54,583 nt of DNA from an uncultured Granulosicoccaceae bacterium (GTDB taxonomy: Bacteria; Pseudomonadota; Gammaproteobacteria; Granulosicoccales; Granulosicoccaceae). Location: positions 1-54,583 of the forward strand of contig CAKZVB010000051.1 in the NCBI GenBank assembly GCA_937922015.1. Reading direction: 5' to 3'. Position 1 is the first letter of the stretch. Each line of letters begins with the position of its first letter. Shown here one piece after another: positions 37,259 through 45,847 of the stretch. A model generated the notes under the pieces. It was not told the DNA's origin and did no database searches. It saw nothing but the letters and a program-made list of their open reading frames with translations. A program made the translations under genes and the position numbers.

Positions 37259-38119
37259 TTAACCGGAAGTTGCGTTGTTTGTGCCGACTGTGCGACCCCA
37301 GAATAACTGACGAACCCTGTCGCTGTTGACAAGATCCGGCTCTTCCGCATAACACAGTACCGGAACCAGGCGCGGGCGACTGCCGCTAACCCGGGTGACT
37401 CGATGCAATGTTTGTCTGCCGCCGAAAATTAGCAGGGTGCCAGCGGTAAACGGAAGTTCAGTGACTCGCTGCCGATCACCATCCAGAACGCTTTCGACTA
37501 TCTTCTTCTCGTCTTTCAGTCCGCGTATCAGTGGAACATATTCAAAGGTACCGCCAACTTCCGGTGCCTGCAGCATCAGTGTCACTGTGTATTCAGATTC
37601 ATCGAAGTGCCAGCCGTGTTCACCGCCGTCGATAAACACGTTGATTGAACATGCACCTAAGGGATCGGCAAAGCGATAGAAAGGTGACTTACCCAGTACG
37701 TGACCAATAAAATCTTTCAGAGGATCCCATTGATACAGTTGTTTTAGCCCGCTGTTCTGCGGAATATAATCATAGGCAACAGAGCCGACAACGGTCTGTT
37801 CCTGTCGGTTTTCTGCGGCTGTGTCAGCGGTTTTTGCATTGCCATCATCGAGGTAGGCGTTGTGGGTGCTTTTGCAAAAGAAGGCTTTTTCACTGAAAGA
37901 GGACGCCTCGTTGGCCAGCGCATCTAATGCCTCCGGTTTGATAAATCCCGGTAGCATACATAAGCCTGCTTGCTGATACTGAGCACGGCACGCATTGGCA
38001 AACGCAAGGCTTTCAGCGGCAGACAAATTGTCGATGGGGTATTGATCCAGATCAATCATTGATGATACCTGCTTGTCGCTATCTGCTATGAAGCCAGGCT
38101 GTGTGGAGTTGTTGATCAT
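37259..38119 (-). CDS. Fe(II)/2-oxoglutarate-dependent oxygenase (HalD/BesD-like family)
   Basis: 286 residues. A jelly-roll oxygenase core has the facial triad HxD in HGWHFDESEYTVTLMLQ and the distal His in RQTLHRVTRVSG, followed by Arg in SRPRLVPVLCY for 2-oxoglutarate. The WHFDESE..LLQAPEVGG..EYVP pattern resembles the family annotated with BesD-like halogenases. However, halogenases have Gly in place of the Asp, whereas here the Asp is kept, so a hydroxylase is more likely. The substrate, perhaps an amino acid, is unknown. It stands alone near the molybdenum hydroxylase operon. Confidence 0.8.
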   Translation of the reverse strand: MINNSTQPGFIADSDKQVSSMIDLDQYPIDNLSAAESLAFANACRAQYQQAGLCMLPGFIKPEALDALANEASSFSEKAFFCKSTHNAYLDDGNAKTADTAAENRQEQTVVGSVAYDYIPQNSGLKQLYQWDPLKDFIGHVLGKSPFYRFADPLGACSINVFIDGGEHGWHFDESEYTVTLMLQAPEVGGTFEYVPLIRGLKDEKKIVESVLDGDRQRVTELPFTAGTLLIFGGRQTLHRVTRVSGSRPRLVPVLCYAEEPDLVNSDRVRQLFWGRTVGTNNATSG

Positions 38120-38199
38120 GTCTTATTCTACCCGTTTGTACCGACACTGTGTTTGTCTGTCGTACCTATGCCAGTTGCGTACGCCCGGCATGTGTTGGA

Positions 38200-38637
38200 T
38201 TATTTTCTGAAATGTTCTTCATAGTGCTCGACATTATCTGGAATCACTGACCACTGACGGGCTGACCGTACGAATACATGACGTCTGTCTAAATTGTTGA
38301 GTTCGGACCAGTTCTGATTATCAAGCGATCCTGCAGAAATTGAATGTATGGACGGTACGGCTTCCAGAGTCAGGCCTATGTTTGATCCGCAGGTATTGCA
38401 AAAATGTTGATCCAGCCATCGGCCGGATTCGTCTGACAGATGTCGATATACCGATGGAGAGTCAGGGTGAAACTTAATCTGGTCTTTCTCAAAGACCAGT
38501 TCAACACCGAATGCAGAGCCTGTTCGCCGCTGACACCAGGTGCAATGACAGATAGTGACACGTAAGGGAATGCCGCTGATACTGTAGCGTACTTTCCCGC
38601 AAACACATCCGCCTCTCTGCGGTTCCGGCATAGCCAT
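38200..38637 (-). CDS. GFA-family zinc protein
   Basis: 145 residues. Zinc-binding cysteines in GGCVCGKVRYSISG, ICHCTWCQRRTGSAFG and HFCNTCGSNIGL are the pattern of the glutathione-dependent formaldehyde-activating (GFA/Mss4-like) family. The family's true substrates are mostly unknown and many members are not formaldehyde enzymes. Start at 38637 or 38631. No obvious operon partner. Confidence 0.87.
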   Translation of the reverse strand: MAMPEPQRGGCVCGKVRYSISGIPLRVTICHCTWCQRRTGSAFGVELVFEKDQIKFHPDSPSVYRHLSDESGRWLDQHFCNTCGSNIGLTLEAVPSIHSISAGSLDNQNWSELNNLDRRHVFVRSARQWSVIPDNVEHYEEHFRK

Positions 38638-38743
38638 TCCTTATTGCCTTGTACGGCAACGATGATAACAACCTTTCTGATGAACAGGAATGGCATGCAA
38701 CAAATATAGAGTGTCAGGCCCGCTATGTTTGCCAGTGATATTA

Positions 38744-39835
38744 TTACGCAGAGGGTATTAACTCGATCACAGTCATTTCGCAGCGGGTGCCCAGTCGCAG
38801 TATTGGTCCCCAGGTGCCCGTGCCCGGAGAGACGTAGAGGCTTTTACTATTGTTCTGAAAATAGCCGGACACATGCTTAAACTGTGTTTTTACCAGTAAT
38901 CCAAACGGCCATACCTGTCCGGCGTGAGTGTGCCCGGCGAGCATCAGGTCGATGCCGTGCTCAACAGCGGCAGGCCAGCCATCGGGCTTGTGATAGAGCA
39001 ATATATTAAACAATGAGTGGTCTAACGCGATATCCGGCAGTGTGCGGGCTACCTGTTGTGTGTTGTCGGCATCGTCAATACCGATAAGGCCGATTCCCTT
39101 GAAAGTGACTGACTGATTTCTGAGGATCACTGTTTTGTTGTCCTCGATAGCGCTGATAGCACTTTTTAAATCGACATAGCGCTCATGGTTTCCCAGGCAC
39201 ATAAATACGGGGCAGTTTAAGCTTTGTAACGGAGTTAGAAATTCGCGGTTTACAGCACTGGAGTCGAGTAAATCACCGGTGATCAATACCGCGTCGGGCT
39301 GATGGCTGGCAGCCTGGTCGATAGATTTCTGCACAAAGGCGCGGCTGCGACTGCCCGCGTGCACATCACTTAGCTGGACAAACTTATAAGCTCTGGTTAA
39401 GCGATCATTTGTAATTGTCAGGTGCTTGTTGTGGATTTTGTTCGCTGCGTAAACGCCGTAGAGGCACAGGCATAGCCAAAAACACAATGCGATTATGCCG
39501 GTAGATTGTCCGGACAGAAATAAATGCAGTGGCGCGCTGGCAAACAGTGCGCTAATCAGTACGGTTGTCCAGCCGATCAATTGAAGGGCTGGCCACTTGA
39601 AATAGAGGTTCGAAGACTGCACCGAAAACCACATCCAGCCAGCCAGTGGTATAGCGAATAAAAGACTGCCGCTTATTGCTGCGACCGGGGACGTTGCCGT
39701 AAGCCACGAGTACAATACGGCCAGTGGCAGGCAGACAACTAACCAAAGTACCACGGTGGCGATGGTAAAAAACTGAATCGATCGGATGGTGGTTTCCCGG
39801 TTGCTACAGCCTGGTCTGCAGATGATTATCTGCAT
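38744..39835 (-). CDS. Membrane-anchored metallophosphoesterase (YaeI-like)
   Basis: 363 residues. About four membrane helices occupy the first 130 residues (FFTIATVVLWLVVCLPLAVLY and others). The calcineurin-like domain has VQLSDVHAGSR, VLITGDLLDSS, MCLGNHERY, LLYHKPDGWPAA and LMLAGHTHAGQVWPFG, a full metal-binding set. The relatives hydrolyse UDP-diacylglucosamine or other phosphoesters, but this subgroup is poorly defined. Likely faces the periplasm or the inner leaflet. Confidence 0.83.
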   Translation of the reverse strand: MQIIICRPGCSNRETTIRSIQFFTIATVVLWLVVCLPLAVLYSWLTATSPVAAISGSLLFAIPLAGWMWFSVQSSNLYFKWPALQLIGWTTVLISALFASAPLHLFLSGQSTGIIALCFWLCLCLYGVYAANKIHNKHLTITNDRLTRAYKFVQLSDVHAGSRSRAFVQKSIDQAASHQPDAVLITGDLLDSSAVNREFLTPLQSLNCPVFMCLGNHERYVDLKSAISAIEDNKTVILRNQSVTFKGIGLIGIDDADNTQQVARTLPDIALDHSLFNILLYHKPDGWPAAVEHGIDLMLAGHTHAGQVWPFGLLVKTQFKHVSGYFQNNSKSLYVSPGTGTWGPILRLGTRCEMTVIELIPSA

Positions 39836-40016
39836 CAGGCATCGATGTTATTCGCTACGGACGATATATTAGACTAGCGGACTATTGCGGCCGATATGGT
39901 CTATCGCAATTGGACAATGCAGTATATCGCAATTAAACAGGGTATTCGATGCGACGCAGTCGAGCTGACGCCGCGTGGTTGTCTGGAATATAAGGGTAGT
40001 GATGCAGAGACAGGCG

Positions 40017-40778
40017 CTACGGTGTTGCCTCTTGTTTTCTTTTTCCAGATCGTCGGTAAGCGAATAAGGATACCAGTGGCAACAGCAGCGGCAGTCCAAA
40101 GGAACCAGTGCCTGTAAAGCTGAATGTGAGGTCAGAATCAAATGAAAACAGATGATCGTGCTGGCGGCTTTCAAAGGGTATTCGGTGAAGTGAGTGAGCG
40201 TCGTTGGGGCCGAAGCTTGTCAAAAGTTCATGTGAGTGTGCGTCATAAACTTCTATCAGCTGATCGTAGTAGCCGCTGGGGTAGCCAATATCGAGATCTG
40301 CCTGCAGGGTGTAGGTGTCGCCGGGTCCGGCGCCATAAACAGTGAAGTCACCGGTGACCGCGTATTCTACCCACTGGCCGCCGGCAAGGCTGAGATACAA
40401 TACGCTGTAGATGGCAGAAGTTGCGGCACTCGTGTCGAAATCAAGTGTCAGTGTGAAGTTTGAATAGTGTCCATCCTGATCGTGGTCGGTGTTCAGCCTG
40501 ATCGCAGCAGAAATAAGCCACAGCAAACTGTTGTGTGAGTTGATCTGTCGAGCTGTCGATTTTGTGGTCCGGTCCGGCTGGGGGGTATTCAAATTTCCTG
40601 TTTGCGGCGCAGGGTCGGGCCCGGCAATACCGGATGAATAGTAGTGAACCGAGGTATTTCCCTGTTCAACAATGGTAGCCTGGCGTTCTTCGGCGCAGGA
40701 AAGCGACGCAAAGCCCGTCATGCTGGCGATAGCAATAAATAGCTGCAGTTTTTGTTGGATATTTGAATTTAAACACAT
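40017..40778 (-). CDS. Exported protein with C-terminal sorting tail
   Basis: 253 residues. A signal peptide (LQLFIAIASMTGFASLSCA) is followed by a beta-rich domain with YSNFTLTLDFDTSAATSAIYSVLYLSLAGGQW and PGDTYTLQADLDIGYPSGYYDQLIEVYDAHSHELL. The C-terminus GTGSFGLPLLLPLVSLFAYRRSGKRK is a Gly/Ser-hydrophobic-basic tripartite tail of the GlyGly-CTERM kind. I do not recognise the middle domain; an envelope or surface protein is inferred. No neighbour on the same strand explains it. Confidence 0.65.
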   Translation of the reverse strand: MCLNSNIQQKLQLFIAIASMTGFASLSCAEERQATIVEQGNTSVHYYSSGIAGPDPAPQTGNLNTPQPDRTTKSTARQINSHNSLLWLISAAIRLNTDHDQDGHYSNFTLTLDFDTSAATSAIYSVLYLSLAGGQWVEYAVTGDFTVYGAGPGDTYTLQADLDIGYPSGYYDQLIEVYDAHSHELLTSFGPNDAHSLHRIPFESRQHDHLFSFDSDLTFSFTGTGSFGLPLLLPLVSLFAYRRSGKRKQEATP

Positions 40779-40912
40779 TGTAAATTGTCGTCAACAGGAC
40801 GCGCTCATTCCTTTAGAGTGGCAGTACAGGGCCGATAGTGGGTACCGGGAATGAGGCCACAGAAATGCTGAATGCATTCTGAATTTACAAGGCTTTAGTT
40901 GTCAGGGATTAA

Positions 40913-41686
40913 TTGACGTTAATCTGGGTGTGCAGTAATTTGAAAAATACAGTGAAGTATTTACTGGTGCTGATGGCCTGTACAAGCTCTTTTATTGCTG
41001 GCTCCGGAAGTGCTGCGTCCGCGATGGAGCAGCGGGCAATGCCTGTTGCAATATCTGTGGCCCACGCGAAGTTGCAGGATGATTCCGGATTGGCGTATCT
41101 GGAGTATTATCTGGATGATCCTTCAGCCGAAGAGGTGCGTGCCGAATACCGCTCAATTGATGGTGAGATGATTGTCACCAAGCGGCTGAGGTTCTCGCCC
41201 GAGCAGGGTTTTGCTGAATTCGAAATTCTGGATTATGAGCGCTTTAAGGGTTTTCGTGTGGTGTCGGGTGACAACACACTCCAAATCCAGACGCTAAGGT
41301 TGCTGGAAAACAATCTCCGTGCGGTAGTGGGAATAGACAACGTTGCCACCAGTGGTCCTGTGATTGTCGATGCAGGTTTTCATCGCTTTATGTTGGAAAA
41401 CTGGGATGCGCTGTCAGCAGGCAAACGTATTACTTTTAACTATTTGCTGCTACACAAGGCTCGTGTTATCCCTATGGTAGTCGGAAAAAAAGCATGCGCT
41501 GATCAAAATCAGCTGTGTCTGAATATTTCACTTGATAATATTCTGCTTCGGTACCTGATGCCTTCGTTGCGACTGAAGTATGAAATAGAATCAAAGCGAC
41601 TGGTCCATTATTCAGGCCCGGGTCCGTTGGCAACTGCGCGTGGCAGGGGTTTAATGGTCAATCTTGATTATCGGTATCTCGATTAG
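40913..41686 (+). CDS. Hypothetical exported protein
   Basis: 257 residues with a hydrophobic N-terminus (VKYLLVLMACTSSFIAGSGSAASA) that looks like a signal peptide. The start is uncertain: ATG 40913 gives a long n-region, and GTG or TTG codons nearer the signal are possible. The mature part has LEYYLDDPSAEEVRAEYRSIDGEMIVTKRLRF early and FHRFMLENWDALSAGKRITFNYLLLHKARVIPMVV later. I do not recognise the family and see no catalytic motif. It converges on cysNC across a long hairpin terminator. Confidence 0.6.
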   Translation: MTLIWVCSNLKNTVKYLLVLMACTSSFIAGSGSAASAMEQRAMPVAISVAHAKLQDDSGLAYLEYYLDDPSAEEVRAEYRSIDGEMIVTKRLRFSPEQGFAEFEILDYERFKGFRVVSGDNTLQIQTLRLLENNLRAVVGIDNVATSGPVIVDAGFHRFMLENWDALSAGKRITFNYLLLHKARVIPMVVGKKACADQNQLCLNISLDNILLRYLMPSLRLKYEIESKRLVHYSGPGPLATARGRGLMVNLDYRYLD

Positions 41687-41779
41687 AATGTCTGCCGCAC
41701 GTTTGCAGTCTTGCGCGGTGGTTGTGGTAGCGCTCTTCAAGCCGCTCTGGATTGACGGGCAGTAGATAGGTATATAAAA

Positions 41780-41833
41780 AGGCCGCGCCCTTGCGGTGAC
41801 ACATACACTGTGTACACCGAATAGGCGCGGCCT
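41780..41833 (-). terminator. Long two-tier hairpin terminator for cysDNC
   Basis: Outer arms AGGCCGCGCC (41780-41789) and GGCGCGGCCT (41824-41833) pair perfectly. An inner stem is formed by GGTGACACA (41795-41803) and TGTGTACACC (41809-41818) with one bulge. On the minus strand a TTTTT run follows, as expected for a terminator of cysDNC. Confidence 0.7.
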
Positions 41834-41860
41834 GGTTTACAATTACCTCAAGTGGCTGGC

Positions 41861-43774
41861 TCAGTCGATTTCTGTGATAACCCCGTGCTGTTTTAGCGCG
41901 CTGATGACTCTTTCTGCACACTGCTCTGCCGACATTGAAGAGGTGTCGACCAGAATCTCCGGCGACTCGGGTTGCTCGTAGGGTGAGTCAATACCGGTGA
42001 AGTTTTTCAAGTCACCGCGACGGGCCTTTTTATATAAGCCTTTCGGGTCCCGTTGCTCTGCAACCGCCAGCGGGGTTTCTACGTAGACTTCCAGGAACTC
42101 ACCCTCGTCCAGAAGGCTGCGTGCCATCTGACGCTCTGCAATGAATGGTGAAATGAAGGCGGTTAGTACTATAAGTCCGCTATCTACCATAAGGTTTGCC
42201 ACTTCACCAATGCGGCGTATGTTTTCTACGCGATCTTCATCGGTAAAACCCAGGTCTTTGTTCAGGCCGTGACGCACATTATCGCCATCCAGCAAGTAGG
42301 TGTGGCGGCCTTGTGCGGCCAGTTTTTTCTCAACTATATTCGCAATGGTCGATTTGCCGGATCCCGACAAGCCGGTAAACCACAGTACACAGGATTTCTG
42401 GGCTTTGAGTTCTGATCTCAGTTTTTTATCTACATCCACAGCCTGCATATGAATGTTCTGCGATCGTCGCAGAGCAAAATTCAGTGTGCCCGCAGCCACC
42501 GTGTTGTTGGTGATTCGATCGACCAGTATGTAGCTTCCGGTTGTATGGTTATCGATATAGTTGTCAAAGGCTATTTGCCGGTCCAGATTAAGGTTGCAAA
42601 TACCAATGCTGTTCAGTTCTAATTTTTTAGAAGCGGCATGTTCAAGCGTATTTACATTTACTTCGTGTTTAATATCAGTGATGGTTGCTGTGGCTGTCGC
42701 GGTGCCGCATTGCAGCGTGTAGGGTCTGCCCGGAAGTAGCGCTTCGTCGTCCATCCATACCAGTGTGCTTTCGAATTGGTTGGCGGTGCTCGCCGGTGTG
42801 TCGGTGGTGGAAATTACATCGCCACGCGAGATGTCGACTTCTTCTTTTAATGTCAGTGTGACGGCTTGTCCCGCAATAGCAGAGTCGATGTCGCCGTCCT
42901 GTGTAACGATGCGGTCAATGGTTGCGGTCTTGCCGGACGGTTGTATGCGCACCGCGTCACCGGTTTTAACAATGCCGCTGGCGATTGTGCCCGCAAAGCC
43001 GCGAAAGTCCAGGTTAGGCCTGTTTACCCATTGAACCGGCAGTCGAAACGGCGCGTCGATTGAAAGGTCAGAGTCGACCTTTACGGTTTCCAGATACGAA
43101 AGCAGAGTAGTGCCGTGATACCAGCTCATGTTCTGGCTAGGTTCAATTATGTTGTCGCCGTTCAGTGCTGACATTGGAATTGCAGTGGTGTGTTCCAGGT
43201 TTAATTGTTCTGATAACTCAGAGAAACTCTCGACGATTTCGTTGAAAGTCTCTTCGCTGTGTTTGACGAGATCCATCTTATTGACGGCCAGAACAACATT
43301 TTTTATTCCGACCAGTGAAACCAGATAAGCGTGGCGTCGTGTCTGTGTGAGAATGCCTTTGCGTGCGTCAACCAAAAGAATGGCGACATCTGCAGTGGAG
43401 GCTCCTGTGATCATATTGCGGGTGTATTGTTCGTGCCCCGGTGTGTCTGCAACAATAAACTTGCGTTTGTCGGTATTGAAGTAACGATAGGCAACGTCAA
43501 TGGTAATGCCTTGTTCGCGCTCTGCGGCCAGACCATCTACCAGTAATGCGAGGTCCGGTTCGTTGTCCTGGGTGCCGAACTTCTTTGAGTCTGCAGTGAT
43601 AGCGTCCAGCTGGTCTTCAAATAGTGATTTTGAATCAAACAGCAAACGGCCGATTAAAGTACTTTTTCCATCATCTACGCTGCCGCAGGTGATAAAGCGC
43701 AACATGCCTTTATTTTCGTGCTGTTCAAGGTAGGTTTCGATGTCTTCTTGAATGATTTTTGTAGAAGTAGCCAT
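41861..43774 (-). CDS. cysNC: Bifunctional sulfate adenylyltransferase subunit 1 / APS kinase (CysNC)
   Basis: 637 residues. The N-terminal GTPase (CysN) has GSVDDGKSTLIGRLL (G1), ADTPGHEQYTRNM (G3) and AVNKMDL (G4), followed by EF-Tu-like beta barrels. The C-terminal APS kinase (CysC) has WFTGLSGSGKSTIA (P-loop) and LLDGDNVRHGLNKDLGF. CysN uses GTP hydrolysis to drive APS formation by CysD, and CysC then phosphorylates APS to PAPS. The fusion is like NodQ. Its ATG overlaps the cysD stop (TAATG), giving coupling. Confidence 0.95.
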   Translation of the reverse strand: MATSTKIIQEDIETYLEQHENKGMLRFITCGSVDDGKSTLIGRLLFDSKSLFEDQLDAITADSKKFGTQDNEPDLALLVDGLAAEREQGITIDVAYRYFNTDKRKFIVADTPGHEQYTRNMITGASTADVAILLVDARKGILTQTRRHAYLVSLVGIKNVVLAVNKMDLVKHSEETFNEIVESFSELSEQLNLEHTTAIPMSALNGDNIIEPSQNMSWYHGTTLLSYLETVKVDSDLSIDAPFRLPVQWVNRPNLDFRGFAGTIASGIVKTGDAVRIQPSGKTATIDRIVTQDGDIDSAIAGQAVTLTLKEEVDISRGDVISTTDTPASTANQFESTLVWMDDEALLPGRPYTLQCGTATATATITDIKHEVNVNTLEHAASKKLELNSIGICNLNLDRQIAFDNYIDNHTTGSYILVDRITNNTVAAGTLNFALRRSQNIHMQAVDVDKKLRSELKAQKSCVLWFTGLSGSGKSTIANIVEKKLAAQGRHTYLLDGDNVRHGLNKDLGFTDEDRVENIRRIGEVANLMVDSGLIVLTAFISPFIAERQMARSLLDEGEFLEVYVETPLAVAEQRDPKGLYKKARRGDLKNFTGIDSPYEQPESPEILVDTSSMSAEQCAERVISALKQHGVITEID

Positions 43775-45651
43775 TAGAAGTATCCCTCCTGCTTTTTCAT
43801 TTCCATGGATGCTGAGCTGTCGTGGTCAATCATGCGTCCCTGTCGTTCAGAATTTTTTGCTAGCAGCATTTCCTGAATGATTTCGGGTAAAGTGGTGGCG
43901 TTCGACTCTATGGCACCGGTCAGCGGGTAGCAGCCAAGGGTACGAAAGCGTACGTTTTTAATCATCGGAACTTCGCCTTCATTCATTGGCATGCGATCAT
44001 CGTCGACCATGATTAGCGTTCCATCTCGCATCACTACCGGTCGTTGTGCGGAGTAGTACAGAGGCACTATAGGAATTCCTTCGAGGTGTATGTACTGCCA
44101 TACATCGAGTTCTGTCCAGTTTGAGATAGGGAAGACGCGAATAGACTCGCCTTTATTTTTAGTGGTGTTGTACAGGTTCCAGAGTTCTGGTCTCTGGTTT
44201 TTTGGATCCCACCGGTGTTGTTCTGAGCGAAACGAAAAAATGCGCTCCTTGGCGCGTGATTGTTCTTCGTCGCGTCTGGCGCCGCCTAAAGCGATATCGA
44301 ATTGATGTTTGTCCAGTGCCTGGCGCAGGCCCTGGGTTTTCATGATGTCAGTGTGCAGTGCCGATCCGTGTGTAAAAGGATTTACACCTTTTTCCACGCC
44401 TTCCTGATTTTGATGAGTGATCAGTTCAAGGTTCAGATCTTTTGCTGTCTGGTCGCGAAAGGAATACATTTCCTGAAACTTCCAGCCGGTGTCTACATGC
44501 AGCAGGGGGAAGGGAAGTTTGGCCGGATAAAAAGCCTTGCGGGCAAGGTGCAGCATAACGGCGCTGTCCTTGCCGATAGAATAAAGCATCACTGGTTTGT
44601 CTGAGTTTGCAATAACCTCCCGCATGATGTGGATGCTTTCTGCTTCCAGTTGCTGGAGATGAGTTAGCGATGTCATCGGTTGTATTTTCCTTTTTTCTCG
44701 CGGTACTTTGCGATTTTCATTGCTTGATTTAGCTGGGGTGGTAGTTGTCTTTAATTCTGCAGTTGGCGGTTGTGCCGGTGTGGTTATGCTGCTCTCTTTT
44801 GCATTACCGGTATTCACTGTCGAATCCATAGCCGGATCTGAAGACATCGGTGCAGATGGTGTCGTGGCTGTCGGGTGCGGGTAGACAGTGATGTTTGTGT
44901 TTTTGGCTAGTCGTTGTTCAAAGGCAGGGTTATTCGAGATGTCCATGCCATGCAGTATCACGGCGATATCGCTGTTTGCATGTCTGTTCAGGCGTTCGAG
45001 AAAATCAAACAGGTGCTCAATGTCAGAGGCATGGCCGCTGCCGCCCAGCCAGCAATACTGGCCGCGTGTGGTGTGGGCGTATAACAGAGGGATGTCACCT
45101 GATTTTGTTTTACCGGTCTTGCGGCCCACCCAGAAGATATTCGCGTCTGCCTTGCGCGATTTTTCGACGATAAGTTTGTATGTGGAGTTAAGCCAGTCCA
45201 GCTGGTCGCCGGATGTTTTGCACAAAGTGTGAAGATTCCCGGCATCGAGACCCCACTGAGACAGATATTTCCCCAGCGAGCGGCCGCTGATGCTGGCGTC
45301 GTACTGTTCCCGGCAGTGGCTTTCAAGGTTTTTAAGCGTCCACGGCTGGTTGTGTGGTGGTATTTTTTCGGCTGCTGTTCTGACCTGAAGCAGGGTGTCA
45401 TCCGCGAGAGCCATTTGTGTACCGGGACTGCGACCCCGGGGTTTTACATCGACTGCCGGCCAGCCGCCGGAAAGAAACAGCTTGTGGGCGGCAATAATGG
45501 TCGGGGCTGACAATTCAACGATGGCGGAAATATCGGCAATTTTTTGACCTTGCAGGCGCATTTTGACCGCGAGGCGCCTTCTCTCGTTTAATACTTGCTG
45601 GCTGGTTGATGTCTTAGTCATGGGAGTTGTAGCGGTAAAAACATTAAACAT
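43774..45651 (-). CDS. cysD: CysD with N-terminal IS630-transposase-like DNA-binding extension
   Basis: 625 residues. Residues about 326-625 are a full-length CysD ([17 protein letters not shown].., PP-loop [32 protein letters not shown]), catalysing APS formation with CysN. Residues about 20-260 read as an IS630-type transposase. HTH segments are [53 protein letters not shown] and [18 protein letters not shown]-like fold follows with [28 protein letters not shown]. Where transposases have FWxDE this has FWVGR, and LILDN is VILHG, so catalytic acids are gone. A Thr/Pro/Ser-rich linker (about 258-325) joins the parts with no stop. ATG 45621 is an alternative start. Confidence 0.85.
   Translation of the reverse strand: MFNVFTATTPMTKTSTSQQVLNERRRLAVKMRLQGQKIADISAIVELSAPTIIAAHKLFLSGGWPAVDVKPRGRSPGTQMALADDTLLQVRTAAEKIPPHNQPWTLKNLESHCREQYDASISGRSLGKYLSQWGLDAGNLHTLCKTSGDQLDWLNSTYKLIVEKSRKADANIFWVGRKTGKTKSGDIPLLYAHTTRGQYCWLGGSGHASDIEHLFDFLERLNRHANSDIAVILHGMDISNNPAFEQRLAKNTNITVYPHPTATTPSAPMSSDPAMDSTVNTGNAKESSITTPAQPPTAELKTTTTPAKSSNENRKVPREKRKIQPMTSLTHLQQLEAESIHIMREVIANSDKPVMLYSIGKDSAVMLHLARKAFYPAKLPFPLLHVDTGWKFQEMYSFRDQTAKDLNLELITHQNQEGVEKGVNPFTHGSALHTDIMKTQGLRQALDKHQFDIALGGARRDEEQSRAKERIFSFRSEQHRWDPKNQRPELWNLYNTTKNKGESIRVFPISNWTELDVWQYIHLEGIPIVPLYYSAQRPVVMRDGTLIMVDDDRMPMNEGEVPMIKNVRFRTLGCYPLTGAIESNATTLPEIIQEMLLAKNSERQGRMIDHDSSASMEMKKQEGYF
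44674..44692 (-). promoter_or_regulatory. Possible internal ribosome-binding site and start for a short CysD
   Basis: On the minus strand AAGGAAAA (44692-44685) lies about 11 nt before ATG 44676, the methionine that begins CysD homology. This would allow a 300-residue CysD alongside the 625-residue fusion. The spacing is slightly long. Confidence 0.4.
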
Positions 45652-45684
45652 TTAATTTCATTAATACAGATTAAATATTTAATT
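45643..45684. promoter_or_regulatory. Paired AT-rich palindromic sites at the cysD fusion start
   Basis: ATTAAACATTTAATT (45643-45657) and ATTAAATATTTAATT (45670-45684) differ at one base and start 27 bp apart. The second is a near-perfect dyad around TAAATATTTA. The first overlaps the ATG at 45651. They look like operator half-sites in the spacer shared with the divergent TSP3 gene. The binding protein is unknown; the HTH of the fusion is a candidate. Confidence 0.5.
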
Positions 45685-45847
45685 GCAAGATATATGCTAA
45701 TCCCTGCAGGCACAATAGACAATATGTGAGCCATCCCTGTATTGTTTGCCGCAAAAACAGAATCGAAAATTTGCTGCTGGGGTAGAATAGTGAGGTGCAT
45801 TTCTCACTTTAGGCCCGTTTAGGCCATTTTGTTTCCGAGGATCAGTG

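Noticed and set aside
37259-38119. Reading the 2OG protein as a BesD-type halogenase
   Set aside because: Halogenases lack the triad Asp (HxG), but here HFD is intact, which indicates a hydroxylase-type site.
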